From Aquincola tertiaricarbonis (GTDB taxonomy: Bacteria > Pseudomonadota > Gammaproteobacteria > Burkholderiales > Burkholderiaceae_C), in the NCBI RefSeq assembly GCF_000969605.1, contig NZ_JZUE01000004.1, positions 62,001 through 126,000 of the forward strand: a stretch of DNA of 64,000 nt, written 5' to 3'. Of this stretch, positions 1 to 7,918 are shown in pieces. Position numbers and translations under genes: made by a program. Below the pieces are notes generated by a model. It searched no databases. It saw nothing but the letters and a program-made list of their open reading frames with translations, and was not told the origin of the DNA. The first letter of the stretch is position 1, and every line of letters begins with the position of its first letter.

Positions 1-736
1 CGGCGGGCGAGCACAGGAACAGCGCCAGGGCCGCCACGTCGTCGGTGGTGACCATGCGTCGCAGCGAAATCCTGTCGAGGTAGGACTGGCGCGTGGCTTC
101 CACGCTGGCGCCGGTGGCCGCGGCGCGGGCGGCGATCACGCCGTTCATGCGCTCGCCCTCCACCGTGCCGGGCAGGATGGCGTTGACCCGCACGCCCTGC
201 GGCCCCAGCTCGATCGCCAGCGACTGGCACAGGCCCACGATCGCCCACTTGCTGGCCGCATACGGCGTGCGGTAGGCGTAGCCCAGCCGGCCGGCCACCG
301 AACCCATGGCGATCAGGCACGGATTGGCGCCGCTGGCCTTGAGCAGCGGCACCGCGCGCCGCGCGAAGTAGTACTGGCCGTTGAGGTTGACGTCGATGGT
401 GCGCACCCAGCCGTTCTCGTCCAGCGACTCGATGGGGCCGGTGGGCCCGGCGATGCCGGCATTGCTCACCAGCACGTCCAGCCCCCCGAGTGCGGCGCGC
501 ACGTCGTCGAACACCACGTCCACGTCGGCCGGCACCGCGGCATCGGCCACGCTGCCGGTGGTGCCGGGATGCTCGGCGATGAAGCGGGCGACGGCGGCGG
601 CATCGATGTCGCAGATGTGCACGCGGGCGCCGGCGTCGCGGAAGGCCGAGGCGATGGCAGCGCCGATGCCGCTGGCGCCGGCGGTGACCAGCACGCGCAG
701 GCCGGCGGGGGGTCGGAGGGTGTCGAGGAGAGGCAT
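1..736 (-). CDS. SDR family oxidoreductase (3' end cut by window)
   Basis: This is an NAD(P)-dependent short-chain dehydrogenase with a Rossmann fold. The cofactor motif (AGASGIGAAIA) lies near residue 18, the NAG motif reads VSNAGIAG, and the catalytic YAASK tyrosine-lysine pair is present. About 245 codons are visible. Typical members have 250-260 residues, so only the last 15-25 residues lie beyond base 1. The ATG at 736 is the first start in frame and is followed directly by the beta-1 strand. The gene is divergent from the tannase-like gene at 919, with a shared 182-bp control region. The substrate cannot be read from the sequence. Confidence 0.9.
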   Translation of the reverse strand, partial: MPLLDTLRPPAGLRVLVTAGASGIGAAIASAFRDAGARVHICDIDAAAVARFIAEHPGTTGSVADAAVPADVDVVFDDVRAALGGLDVLVSNAGIAGPTGPIESLDENGWVRTIDVNLNGQYYFARRAVPLLKASGANPCLIAMGSVAGRLGYAYRTPYAASKWAIVGLCQSLAIELGPQGVRVNAILPGTVEGERMNGVIAARAAATGASVEATRQSYLDRISLRRMVTTDDVAALALFLCSPA

Positions 737-816
737 GCGGCGCTTTCGGTGGCAGTGGCCGCAGTCTCCCCAGCCGCAGGCCGCCGGCCTATGTCATCGG
801 CCCACACATCCCGGGC

Positions 817-842
817 CCTGCACTGTGTTCTTCGAGTGCAGG
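817..842. promoter_or_regulatory. Perfect inverted repeat, candidate operator
   Basis: CCTGCACT (817-824) and AGTGCAGG (835-842) are perfect 8-bp arms around a 10-nt spacer. The repeat sits 77 bp upstream of the tannase-like gene and 81 bp upstream of the divergent SDR gene. Size and placement fit a dimeric regulator site. Which regulator binds is unknown; the PucR-type regulator at 2678 is the nearest candidate. No clear -35/-10 pair was recognised beside it. Confidence 0.4.
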
Positions 843-918
843 CGGCCCCACGCACGCGCTGCTGTTCCTACGATGGCCGCGGCCCTTGCCACCTACCTAT
901 ACAAGTTCGGAGACGACG

Positions 919-2643
919 ATGACCCATCGACCCCAGCGCCGCATGATGCTGCTGCTGTGCAGCGCCAGCCTGGCCGCCCTGACCGCCTGCGGCGGTGACG
1001 GCGGCGACGACGACGACAACGAGCCCGCACCGCCGGTGGCCACGCCCCGGGCCTGCGCCGACCTGGCCGGCCTGGCCATCCCGGCCAGCGCCATCGGCCT
1101 GCCCACCCAGGGCGGCGCCGTGACCGAGGCGGTGGTGGTGCCCGCCGCGGGCGCCGGCGTGGCCGCGCTGCCGGAGTACTGCCGCGTCACCGGCAGCATC
1201 GCGCCCATCGACACCACGGCGCCGTCCATCGTGTTCCGCGTGGCGCTGCCCGCGGCCTGGAACGGCAAGGCGGTGATGTTCGGCGGCGGCGGCCTGGACG
1301 GCACCGTGCCCAACGTGGCCGGCAACGTGCCCGCCGGCCCCGCCGACCAGCCGGTGCCGCTGGCCCGCGGCTATGCCACCTTCGCCAGCGACTCGGGCCA
1401 CCAGGCCAATGCCTCGGGCTCGCTGGACGGCCGCTTCCTGGTCAACGACGAGGCCCTGCGCAACTTCGGCGGCCAGGCGCTGAAGAAGACGCGCGACGCC
1501 GCGGTGTACCTGATCGATGCGCGTTATGCGGCCGGCAAGCCCACGCGGGCCTACTTCGCCGGCGGTTCCACCGGCGGGCGCGAGGCGCTGTCGGTGGCGC
1601 AGCGCTGGCCGGCCGACTGGGACGGCATCATTGCCTGGTACCCGGCCTGGAACCAGCTCTCGGCCATGCTGGGCGGCCACCGCGCCAGCCGCGCGCTGGC
1701 GCAGCCCGGCGCCTACCCCAACACCGCCAAGCGGGTGCTGGTGCGCGATGCCGCGCTGGAGGCCTGCGATGCGCTGGACGGGCTGGCCGACGGCCTCATC
1801 GGCCAGCAGCAGCGCTGCAACGGCAGCTTCGACCCCGCCACCGCCACGCTGCGCGGCGCGCCGCTGCGCTGCCCGGGCGGCGCCGACACCGGCGACACCT
1901 GCCTGTCCGATGCGCAGATCACCGCGCTGAAGACGATGAACACCGAGACCCGCTTCAACTTCTTCCTGGCCAGCGGCTCCCAGGGCTACCCGGGCTACAA
2001 CGTGTGGGGCGCCGACCTGGGCATCACCAGCAACCCGTCGCCGCTGCAGCCCGCGGTCACCTTCCTCAACCTGGGCACCACGCAGCCGGCCACGCCGGTG
2101 CTGCCCACGGCGCCGTACATCACGCAGCAGCTGGACCAGGTCATCAAGTACGCGGTCACGCGCGACCCCGGTTACGCCAGCCTCACGCTGGACCCGGAGA
2201 ACCCCGGCCCCTGGGGCACGCGGCTGAGCGAGCTGAGCACCATGCTGGACGTGAGCAGCGACCTGTCCGCCTTCATGGCGCGCGGCGGCAAGCTGCTGCT
2301 GGCGCATGGGCTGTCGGACGTGCTGGTGAGCTCGCGCGCCACCGCGCAGTACTGGCAGCGGCTGCGTGCGGCCCAGGGCGATGCGGCGGTGGACGGCTTC
2401 GCCCGCTACTACGAGGTGCCGGGCTACGGCCATGCGGTGAGCACCACCTTCAATGCCACCTGGGATTCGCTCACGGCGCTGGAGCAGTGGGTGGAGAAGG
2501 GCACCGCCCCGGCCAACCAGGTGACCACCGACACCGTGGGCGTGCCCGGCCGCAGCCGGCCGCTGTGCGAGTACCCGAAGTGGCCGCAGTACAAGGGCTC
2601 GGGCGACGCCAACAGCGCCGCCTCCTTCACCTGCGCCCAGTAA
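919..2643 (+). CDS. Tannase/feruloyl esterase family lipoprotein lacking the active-site disulfide
   Basis: This is a serine hydrolase of the tannase/feruloyl esterase family (the MHETase group), 574 residues, predicted to cleave ester-linked aromatic acids outside the cytoplasm. The N-terminus has a signal with lipobox LTAC (Cys24) followed by a Gly/Asp-rich linker, so it should be a membrane-anchored lipoprotein. The nucleophile is Ser217 in GGSTGG, with Asp467 (HGLSD) and His505 (GYGHA) completing the triad. Classical members have Cys beside the Ser and beside the His, forming a disulfide. Here those positions are Gly216 and Ala506. The ATG at 919 was preferred over an in-frame TTG at 886 because GGAG lies 6-7 nt upstream. 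A PucR regulator follows 34 bp downstream. Confidence 0.85.
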   Translation: MTHRPQRRMMLLLCSASLAALTACGGDGGDDDDNEPAPPVATPRACADLAGLAIPASAIGLPTQGGAVTEAVVVPAAGAGVAALPEYCRVTGSIAPIDTTAPSIVFRVALPAAWNGKAVMFGGGGLDGTVPNVAGNVPAGPADQPVPLARGYATFASDSGHQANASGSLDGRFLVNDEALRNFGGQALKKTRDAAVYLIDARYAAGKPTRAYFAGGSTGGREALSVAQRWPADWDGIIAWYPAWNQLSAMLGGHRASRALAQPGAYPNTAKRVLVRDAALEACDALDGLADGLIGQQQRCNGSFDPATATLRGAPLRCPGGADTGDTCLSDAQITALKTMNTETRFNFFLASGSQGYPGYNVWGADLGITSNPSPLQPAVTFLNLGTTQPATPVLPTAPYITQQLDQVIKYAVTRDPGYASLTLDPENPGPWGTRLSELSTMLDVSSDLSAFMARGGKLLLAHGLSDVLVSSRATAQYWQRLRAAQGDAAVDGFARYYEVPGYGHAVSTTFNATWDSLTALEQWVEKGTAPANQVTTDTVGVPGRSRPLCEYPKWPQYKGSGDANSAASFTCAQ

Positions 2644-2677
2644 GGCGCGGCCGGGGCTCTGCTAGCCTGCGGGTGAC

Positions 2678-4642
2678 ATGAGGAGCAGTACCCCGACCGA
2701 CGATGTCCTGCAGCTGGGTGGCGAGCTGGTGCGGCTGCTGCACCAGGGCGCCGGTGCCGATGAATTCGCGCACCGGCTGGCCCGGGCCGAGGCCCTGCCC
2801 GCCGCCGGCGGCCAGCGCGAGGCGATGGTGGAGACGGTGCGCATGGCCATGGCCGTGCGCAACCGCATGGAACAGCTGCTGCAGCGCGAGCGCGGCATGC
2901 TGGCGGTCATCGAGTCGACGCAGGACCTTTCCAGCCGGCTGGACCTGACCGACCTGCTGCAGGCCATCGTCAGCCGGGCGCGGCGGCTGATGGGCGGCGA
3001 GGTGGCCTGGCTGTCCACCTACGACGCCGAGCGGCACGAGTTCCGCGTGGTGGTGGCCGACGGCGCCCTGGCCCACAGCACCCAGCACATGGTGGCGCGG
3101 CGCCGGCACGGCGTGGCCAGCGTGGTGCTGTCCACCCGGCTGCCCTTCTCCACCACCGACTACCTGAACGACGACCGCTTCGAGCACGACGAGGCGCTGG
3201 ACGCCACCTTCCGCGCCGAGGGCATCGTGTCGCTGGTGGGCATTCCGCTGGTGCGCGACCAGGAGGTGATCGGCCTGCTGTTCGTGGCCGACCGCTACCA
3301 CCGCACCCATGCGGCGCAGGACATCGCCATCCTGGGCGCGCTGGCCACGCATGCGGCGGTGGCGATGCGCAATGCCCGCGACTTCGACCGCGCCAATGCC
3401 GCGCTCGAGCATGCCGACCAGTCGCGCGCCCGGGTGGAGCAGCACCTGCGCAGCATCCAGGCCGCGGCCGAGGCGCATGAGCAGATGACCTCGCAGCTGG
3501 CACGCGGCGCCTCGCTGGCCGCGCTGTGCCAGCTGGTGGCGCAGCTGCTGGGCGGCGCGGTGCTGGTGCTGAACGAGGCCGCGCAGGAGGTGAGCGCGGG
3601 CACCGGCGACGGCTACGACAGCCCTGCGCTGCAGGCCTATTCGCCCAGCGGCGCGCACAGCACCGCCATCGGCCAGGCGCTGCGCGAAAGCCGGCGCAGC
3701 GGCCGATCGGTGGTGGCCTGCCGCATCGGCGACGAGACCTGCCGGGTGACGATGGTCTTCGGCGGTGCCGACGTGCTGGGCGCCATCGCCCTCTTCCACC
3801 GCGGCGAGCTGGATGAGTTCCGCGTGCGCACCTTCGAGCGCAGCGCCAGCATCGTGGGCGTGGTGCTGCTGTCCCAGGAGCGCATCGAGGCCGACAAGAG
3901 CCGCAGCGCCACCACGCTGCTGCGCGCGCTGCTGTCGGCCCGGCAGGAGGCCGCGGCGGTGCTGGCCAACCGCGCCGAGCGCTTCGGCCTCAACCTGGCG
4001 CAGCCGCTGTCGCTGCTGCTGCTGGTGGCCGAGACACCCGGCGCGGGCTTCGTCGCCCGGCGGCTGCGCCAGCTGCCCGCGCTGGCGCAGACGCTGGTGG
4101 ACGAGATGGACGGCGTGGTGGTGGTCATCAGCCACGGCGCGCAGGCGGCCGACGTGCGGCAGGCGGTGCAGGCCTGCCTGCGCAACGAGCTGGGCGCCAC
4201 CCACCGCGGCGTGCTGTCGCGCCCGGTCAGCGGCGTGGCCGCGCTGCCGGGCCTGCATGCCTCGTTGCGGCGGGCGCTGCCGGTGCTGGCGCAGCTGGGC
4301 ATCCGCGGCGACATCGTGGGCCAGAACGAGCTGGCGCTGTACTCGGTGCTGTTCGAGACGCACGACCGCGCCAGCCTGCAGGAATTTCTGCAGGCCACCA
4401 TCGGCCCGCTGCTGGACTACGACCACAAGCGCGGCACCGAGCTGGCGGCCACGCTGCTGGGCTACTTCGACCACAACCAGAATGCCAAGACCACGGCGCA
4501 GCAGCTGGACATCCATGTCAACACCATGCGCCAGCGGCTCATCACCATCGAATCGCTGCTGGGCCACTGGGGCGTGGCCGCGCGGGCGCTGGAGCTGCAC
4601 GTGGCGCTGCGGCTGTGGCGCATCACCCAGGCGGTGCCCTAA
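2678..4642 (+). CDS. GAF domain-containing PucR-type transcriptional regulator
   Basis: This 654-residue protein has an N-terminal helical segment, a GAF sensor domain at about residues 90-235 (starting near STQDLSSRLDLTDLL), a central CdaR-like region and a C-terminal PucR helix-turn-helix. The last is recognised by the segment AATLLGYFDHNQN and the following motif NTMRQRLITIESLLG. GAF-PucR regulators usually activate neighbouring catabolic genes on binding a small aromatic or heterocyclic ligand. The gene follows the tannase-like gene on the same strand with a 34-bp gap, so control of that esterase is plausible but inferred. The ATG at 2678 has only a weak ribosome-binding site. It ends convergently with the MocR-type gene. 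Confidence 0.88.
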   Translation: MRSSTPTDDVLQLGGELVRLLHQGAGADEFAHRLARAEALPAAGGQREAMVETVRMAMAVRNRMEQLLQRERGMLAVIESTQDLSSRLDLTDLLQAIVSRARRLMGGEVAWLSTYDAERHEFRVVVADGALAHSTQHMVARRRHGVASVVLSTRLPFSTTDYLNDDRFEHDEALDATFRAEGIVSLVGIPLVRDQEVIGLLFVADRYHRTHAAQDIAILGALATHAAVAMRNARDFDRANAALEHADQSRARVEQHLRSIQAAAEAHEQMTSQLARGASLAALCQLVAQLLGGAVLVLNEAAQEVSAGTGDGYDSPALQAYSPSGAHSTAIGQALRESRRSGRSVVACRIGDETCRVTMVFGGADVLGAIALFHRGELDEFRVRTFERSASIVGVVLLSQERIEADKSRSATTLLRALLSARQEAAAVLANRAERFGLNLAQPLSLLLLVAETPGAGFVARRLRQLPALAQTLVDEMDGVVVVISHGAQAADVRQAVQACLRNELGATHRGVLSRPVSGVAALPGLHASLRRALPVLAQLGIRGDIVGQNELALYSVLFETHDRASLQEFLQATIGPLLDYDHKRGTELAATLLGYFDHNQNAKTTAQQLDIHVNTMRQRLITIESLLGHWGVAARALELHVALRLWRITQAVP

Positions 4643-4654
4643 GCCTGGCCGCCG

Positions 4655-6049
4655 TCACATCACCGTGGCATGCGGATGCAGCGGATGGTCCAGCGTCTCG
4701 GCCATCAGCCGCAGCGCGCGGTCGCAGTCGTCCAGCGACGCCGGGCCGCCCAGGCACAGGCGCACCGCATCGGGCGGATTGCCGTCGGTGCTGAAGGCGG
4801 CGCTGGCCACCACCGCCACGCCCTGGGTGCGCAGCCAGGAGGCGCACTCCACCACGCTCCAGCTGCCCGACAGCGGCAGCCACAGGTGGAAGCATTCGGG
4901 ATGCGCCACCACGCCCCAGGGCCCCAGGTGCTGCAGTGCCAGCGCATGCCGGGCGCGGCATTCGGCGCGGATGGCCTCCAGCACCGCCTCGGCCGTGCCG
5001 TCGTTCACCCAGCGCGTGACGATGGCATTGGTGACGGGCGAGGCCATCACCGTGGTGGCCCGCAGCGCACCGGCCAGGCGCTGGGCCAGCCGGGTGTTGG
5101 GCGCCAGCACGTAGGCGCTGCGCAGGCCGGCGCCCAGGCACTTGGAAAAGCCGGTGACGTAGTAGGTGATGTCGGGCGCCAGGCAGGCCAGCGGGCGCGG
5201 CAGGCGCTCGGTGGGCAGCATCGCGTAGGCATCGTCCTCGATGATGGGCACCGAAAAGCGCAGCGCCACGTCGGCCAGGGCTTCGCGCCGGGCGCGGCTC
5301 ATCGTGATGGTGGTGGGATTGAGCAGCGTGGGGTTGCAGTACACCGCCTTGGGCGACAAGGTCTTGCAGGCATGCTCGAAGGCCTCGATGTCCGGACCGT
5401 CGTCGTCCAGCGGCAGCGCATGCAGCTGCACGCCCAGCTGGGTGGCGATGGCCTTCAGGCCCGGGTAGGCCAGCGAATCGACGCACACCAACTCGCCCGG
5501 CCGCGCCAGCTGGGACAGCAGGCCGGTGAGCACGCCATGGATGCCCGGGCACACCAGCAGCCGGTCGGCGCTGGCGGTGGGCAGGCGGCGCTGCAGCCAG
5601 CGGGCGCCGGCCTCGCGGTCCTCGGGCGTGCCGCCGAAGTCCTGGTAGCGCAGCAGGCCGTAGAGGTCGCTGTGCGCCATCACCTCGGCCGCGCTCGCGT
5701 GCATGCGCGCCAGCAGCGCTTCGTCCTGCGGCTCGGGCGGCAGGTTCATCGTCATCTCGGCGCCGCTGCCGCCGCGCAGCGGCATCGCCGGCGCCTTGCC
5801 GCGTACGAAGGTGCCGAAGCCCGCTCGCGAATCGATCAGCCCGCGCTTGCGCGCCTCGGCATAGGCACGGGCCACGGTGGTGTAGTTGAGCTGCAGGTCG
5901 TCGGCCAGCTCGCGCAGCGTGGGCAGCCGGTCGCGCGCGGCCAGCCGGCCGTCGCGCAGGTCCTCGGCGATCAGGTCGGGGATGGCGAGGTAGGCCGGGC
6001 GGTCCTGCGACGCCAGCCGCTTGCGCCAGTGCGCGGTGGGTTTGCTCAT
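4655..6049 (-). CDS. MocR/GabR-type regulator (GntR helix-turn-helix fused to a PLP aminotransferase domain)
   Basis: This 464-residue protein has a GntR winged helix at about residues 12-80 (PTLRELADDL...TTVARAYAEA) joined to a fold-type I aminotransferase-like domain. The Schiff-base lysine is seen in GFSKCLGAG. MocR-type proteins bind pyridoxal phosphate, sense an amine or amino acid, and typically repress themselves while activating a divergent operon. Here the divergent operon is the Nit1C cluster, and repeated TTGATCGC-like sites fill the gap between them. The ATG at 6049 starts MSKPTAHW; an upstream in-frame start at 6091 would run through the repeats and was not used. The ligand is unknown. 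Confidence 0.92.
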   Translation of the reverse strand: MSKPTAHWRKRLASQDRPAYLAIPDLIAEDLRDGRLAARDRLPTLRELADDLQLNYTTVARAYAEARKRGLIDSRAGFGTFVRGKAPAMPLRGGSGAEMTMNLPPEPQDEALLARMHASAAEVMAHSDLYGLLRYQDFGGTPEDREAGARWLQRRLPTASADRLLVCPGIHGVLTGLLSQLARPGELVCVDSLAYPGLKAIATQLGVQLHALPLDDDGPDIEAFEHACKTLSPKAVYCNPTLLNPTTITMSRARREALADVALRFSVPIIEDDAYAMLPTERLPRPLACLAPDITYYVTGFSKCLGAGLRSAYVLAPNTRLAQRLAGALRATTVMASPVTNAIVTRWVNDGTAEAVLEAIRAECRARHALALQHLGPWGVVAHPECFHLWLPLSGSWSVVECASWLRTQGVAVVASAAFSTDGNPPDAVRLCLGGPASLDDCDRALRLMAETLDHPLHPHATVM

Positions 6050-6081
6050 GGGGTACTGCTCGTCATGGGGTGCTGCCGCGG

Positions 6082-6342
6082 CTGATCGCATGCCGGCCCG
6101 GGCTTGATCGCATCAAGCGTGCCCGTTGTCGCCCGGCTGCCAAGGCCGCGGCTGTGCAGCCTTGGTGCATCGGCCGTCGCAGCCGCCCCATTGATCGGGT
6201 GCATTGATCGCATGGCCGCCGCCCTGCGCCGGTGCAGCCGGCCGCATGCGTCCGCCAGCTCGGCAGCATGCAGGTCCGCCGCACAAAAACTTGCTTGGCC
6301 GCGCATCGGCATCGCCATTGGTTGATCGCGCATTGATCGCAC
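6082..6342. repeat. Six TTGATCGC-type repeats in the MocR/Nit1C control region
   Basis: Within the 361-bp gap 6050-6410 the motif TTGATCGCAT or a close variant occurs at 6082-6091, 6104-6113, 6191-6200, 6204-6213, 6322-6331 and 6333-6342, all in the same orientation. They come as three pairs with spacings of 22, 13 and 11 bp, close to one or two helix turns. The copy at 6104 sits within an inverted repeat, CTTGAT-CGC-ATCAAG (6103-6117). Direct repeats in a divergent gap are typical binding sites of MocR-type regulators. The first pair lies 33-64 bp upstream of the regulator start, suggesting autoregulation. The last pair lies just upstream of the sigma-54-like promoter. Confidence 0.7.
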
Positions 6343-6358
6343 GCCGGCCGCGGCTCAC

Positions 6359-6374
6359 TGGCACATCGCATGCA
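6359..6374 (+). promoter_or_regulatory. Candidate sigma-54 (-24/-12) promoter of the Nit1C operon
   Basis: The sequence TGGCAC-ATCGC-ATGCA has the invariant GG (6360-6361) and GC (6372-6373) separated by exactly 10 nt. It matches the consensus TGGCACG-N4-TTGCW at 10 of 12 defined positions. A transcript would start near 6385, giving a leader of about 26 nt that still contains the GGAG ribosome-binding site at 6400-6403. Nitrogen-limitation genes commonly use sigma-54, which agrees with the nitrogen-starvation association of this cluster. The required enhancer-binding protein was not identified. Confidence 0.6.
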
Positions 6375-6410
6375 GAAGCACGGGCTCCCGCAACCCAACG
6401 GAGTCAAGCG

Positions 6411-6893
6411 ATGCCCAAAGTCACCAAGACCCAGAACCAGAAGGGCGAGTTCCTGGTCGATTACGAGGAGAAGGTGTTCGAGGACGTGAAGGCAGAGCCC
6501 GGAGAGAAGGCGCTGGTCACCTTCCACACCGTGGCCTTCGAGGGCTCCATCGGCTTCGTCAACCTGCTGCAGGCCACGCGGCTGCAGCGCAAGGGCTTCG
6601 AGACCTCGATCCTGCTGTACGGCCCGGGCGTGACGCTGGGCGTCAAGCGCGGCTTTCCCACGCTGGGCGACGAGGCCTTCCCGGGCCACCAGAACTTCAA
6701 CAACCAGATCACCAAGTTCATCGCCGAGGGCGGCAAGGTCTACGCCTGCCGCTTTGCGCTGCAGGCGCTGTACGGCCACGGCGAAGGCTCGCTGATCGAA
6801 GGCATCCGCCCCATCAGCCCGCTGGACGTGCTGGACATCGTGCTGCTGCACCGCAAGCAGAACGCCTTCATCCTCGACACCTGGACGCTGTGA
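6411..6893 (+). CDS. nitB: MSMEG_0572/Sll0783 family nitrogen starvation response protein
   Basis: This 160-residue protein is the first gene of the Nit1C-type cluster and belongs to the MSMEG_0572/Sll0783 family. Its biochemical role is not established. The Synechocystis homologue Sll0783 is induced by nitrogen starvation and needed for polyhydroxybutyrate accumulation. Visible features are a soluble alpha/beta, DsrE-like pattern, a single conserved cysteine in [16 protein letters not shown] and no signal peptide. The ATG at 6411 has GGAG seven bases upstream (6400-6403). Its TGA overlaps the GTG start of the nitrilase gene. The symbol follows the nitBCDEFGH naming used for Nit1C, from memory. 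Confidence 0.9.
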   Translation: MPKVTKTQNQKGEFLVDYEEKVFEDVKAEPGEKALVTFHTVAFEGSIGFVNLLQATRLQRKGFETSILLYGPGVTLGVKRGFPTLGDEAFPGHQNFNNQITKFIAEGGKVYACRFALQALYGHGEGSLIEGIRPISPLDVLDIVLLHRKQNAFILDTWTL

Positions 6894-7918
6894 ACAAGAC
6901 CGTGGTGCGCGCGGCCGCGGTGCAGATCGCGCCCGACTTCGACCGGCCCGACGGCACCCTGGACCGCGTGTGCAGCGCGATCGACGAGGCCGCTTCGCGC
7001 GGCGCGCAGATCGTGGTGTTCCCCGAGACCTTCGTGCCCTACTACCCCTACTTCTCGTTCGTGCTGCCGCCCTGCCAGCAGGGCGCGCCGCACCTCAGGC
7101 TGTACGAGCGGGCGGTGGTGGTGCCGGGGCCGGTGACCACCGCGGTGGCCGGGCGGGCGCGGGCCCGCGGCATCGTGGTGGTGCTGGGCGTGAACGAGCG
7201 CGACCACGGCAGCCTGTACAACACCCAGCTGCTGTTCGATGCCGACGGCACGCTCAAGCTCAAGCGCCGCAAGATCACGCCCACCTACCACGAGCGCATG
7301 GTGTGGGGCCAGGGCGATGGCGCCGGGCTGCAGGTGGTGCCCACCGCGGTGGGCCGCGTGGGCGCGCTGGCCTGCTGGGAGCACTACAACCCGCTGGCGC
7401 GTTATGCGCTGATGGCCCAGCACGAGGAGATCCACTGCGCGCAGTTCCCCGGCTCGCTGGTGGGGCCGATCTTCGCCGACCAGATGGGCGTGACGATCCG
7501 CCACCATGCGCTCGAGTCGGGCTGCTTCGTCATCAATGCCACCGGCTGGCTGACCGAGGCGCAGATCGCCGCGGTGACGCCCGACGCCCAGCTGCAGCAG
7601 GCCCTGCGCGGCGGCTGCCACACCGCCATCGTCTCGCCCGAAGGCAAGTACCTGGCCGAGCCGCTGACCGAAGGCGAAGGCATGGTGGTGGCCGACCTGG
7701 ACATGGCGCTGATCACCAAGCGCAAGCGAATGATGGATTCGGTGGGCCACTACGCCCGGCCCGAGCTGCTGAGCCTGGCCATCGACCGCCGGCCCACCGC
7801 CACGATGTTCGACAACCCGAGGGACGACCATGAGCCTGACCACCCACCTGCCCCCGCCTTCGGCCGCGGCGCGCCAGTTGATGACGGAGCTGCAGTCCCA
7901 CGGACTGCGGCTGCTTGA
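6890..7918 (+). CDS. nitC: Nit6803-type nitrilase
   Basis: This carbon-nitrogen hydrolase has 342 residues. The catalytic triad is visible as Glu46 ([12 protein letters not shown]), Lys128 ([10 protein letters not shown]) and Cys162 (LACWEHYNP). The family converts nitriles to acids plus ammonia, or to amides, and in Nit1C it is the signature enzyme. Genetic work on Nit1C in Pseudomonas links it to growth on cyanide as nitrogen source, but the true metabolite is not settled. The start is GTG at 6890, overlapping the upstream stop by 4 nt (GTGA). The 3' end overlaps the radical SAM gene by 89 nt if that gene starts at 7830. Confidence 0.95.
   Translation: MNKTVVRAAAVQIAPDFDRPDGTLDRVCSAIDEAASRGAQIVVFPETFVPYYPYFSFVLPPCQQGAPHLRLYERAVVVPGPVTTAVAGRARARGIVVVLGVNERDHGSLYNTQLLFDADGTLKLKRRKITPTYHERMVWGQGDGAGLQVVPTAVGRVGALACWEHYNPLARYALMAQHEEIHCAQFPGSLVGPIFADQMGVTIRHHALESGCFVINATGWLTEAQIAAVTPDAQLQQALRGGCHTAIVSPEGKYLAEPLTEGEGMVVADLDMALITKRKRMMDSVGHYARPELLSLAIDRRPTATMFDNPRDDHEPDHPPAPAFGRGAPVDDGAAVPRTAAA

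Noticed and set aside
886-918. TTG-started extension of the first tannase-like lipoprotein
   Set aside because: The ATG at 919 has a correctly spaced GGAG and starts a normal lipoprotein signal; the extension would place 11 polar residues before it.
868-2433. Long minus-strand open frame opposite the tannase-like gene
   Set aside because: Its product is low-complexity Arg/Gly/His/Gln sequence with no domain, the usual shadow of a GC-rich gene. The same applies to frames opposite 2678-4642, 29634-32141, 37296-39080, 44613-45815 and 60841-62853.
6155-6169. TGCAGC-CTT-GGTGCA, resembling an NtrC site
   Set aside because: The NtrC consensus has a 5-nt spacer; here it is 3 nt with one arm mismatch, so I do not call it.
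6204-6410. In-frame upstream extension of the MSMEG_0572-type gene
   Set aside because: It runs through the repeat region and the promoter candidate. The ATG at 6411 has a good ribosome-binding site and matches the family N-terminus.
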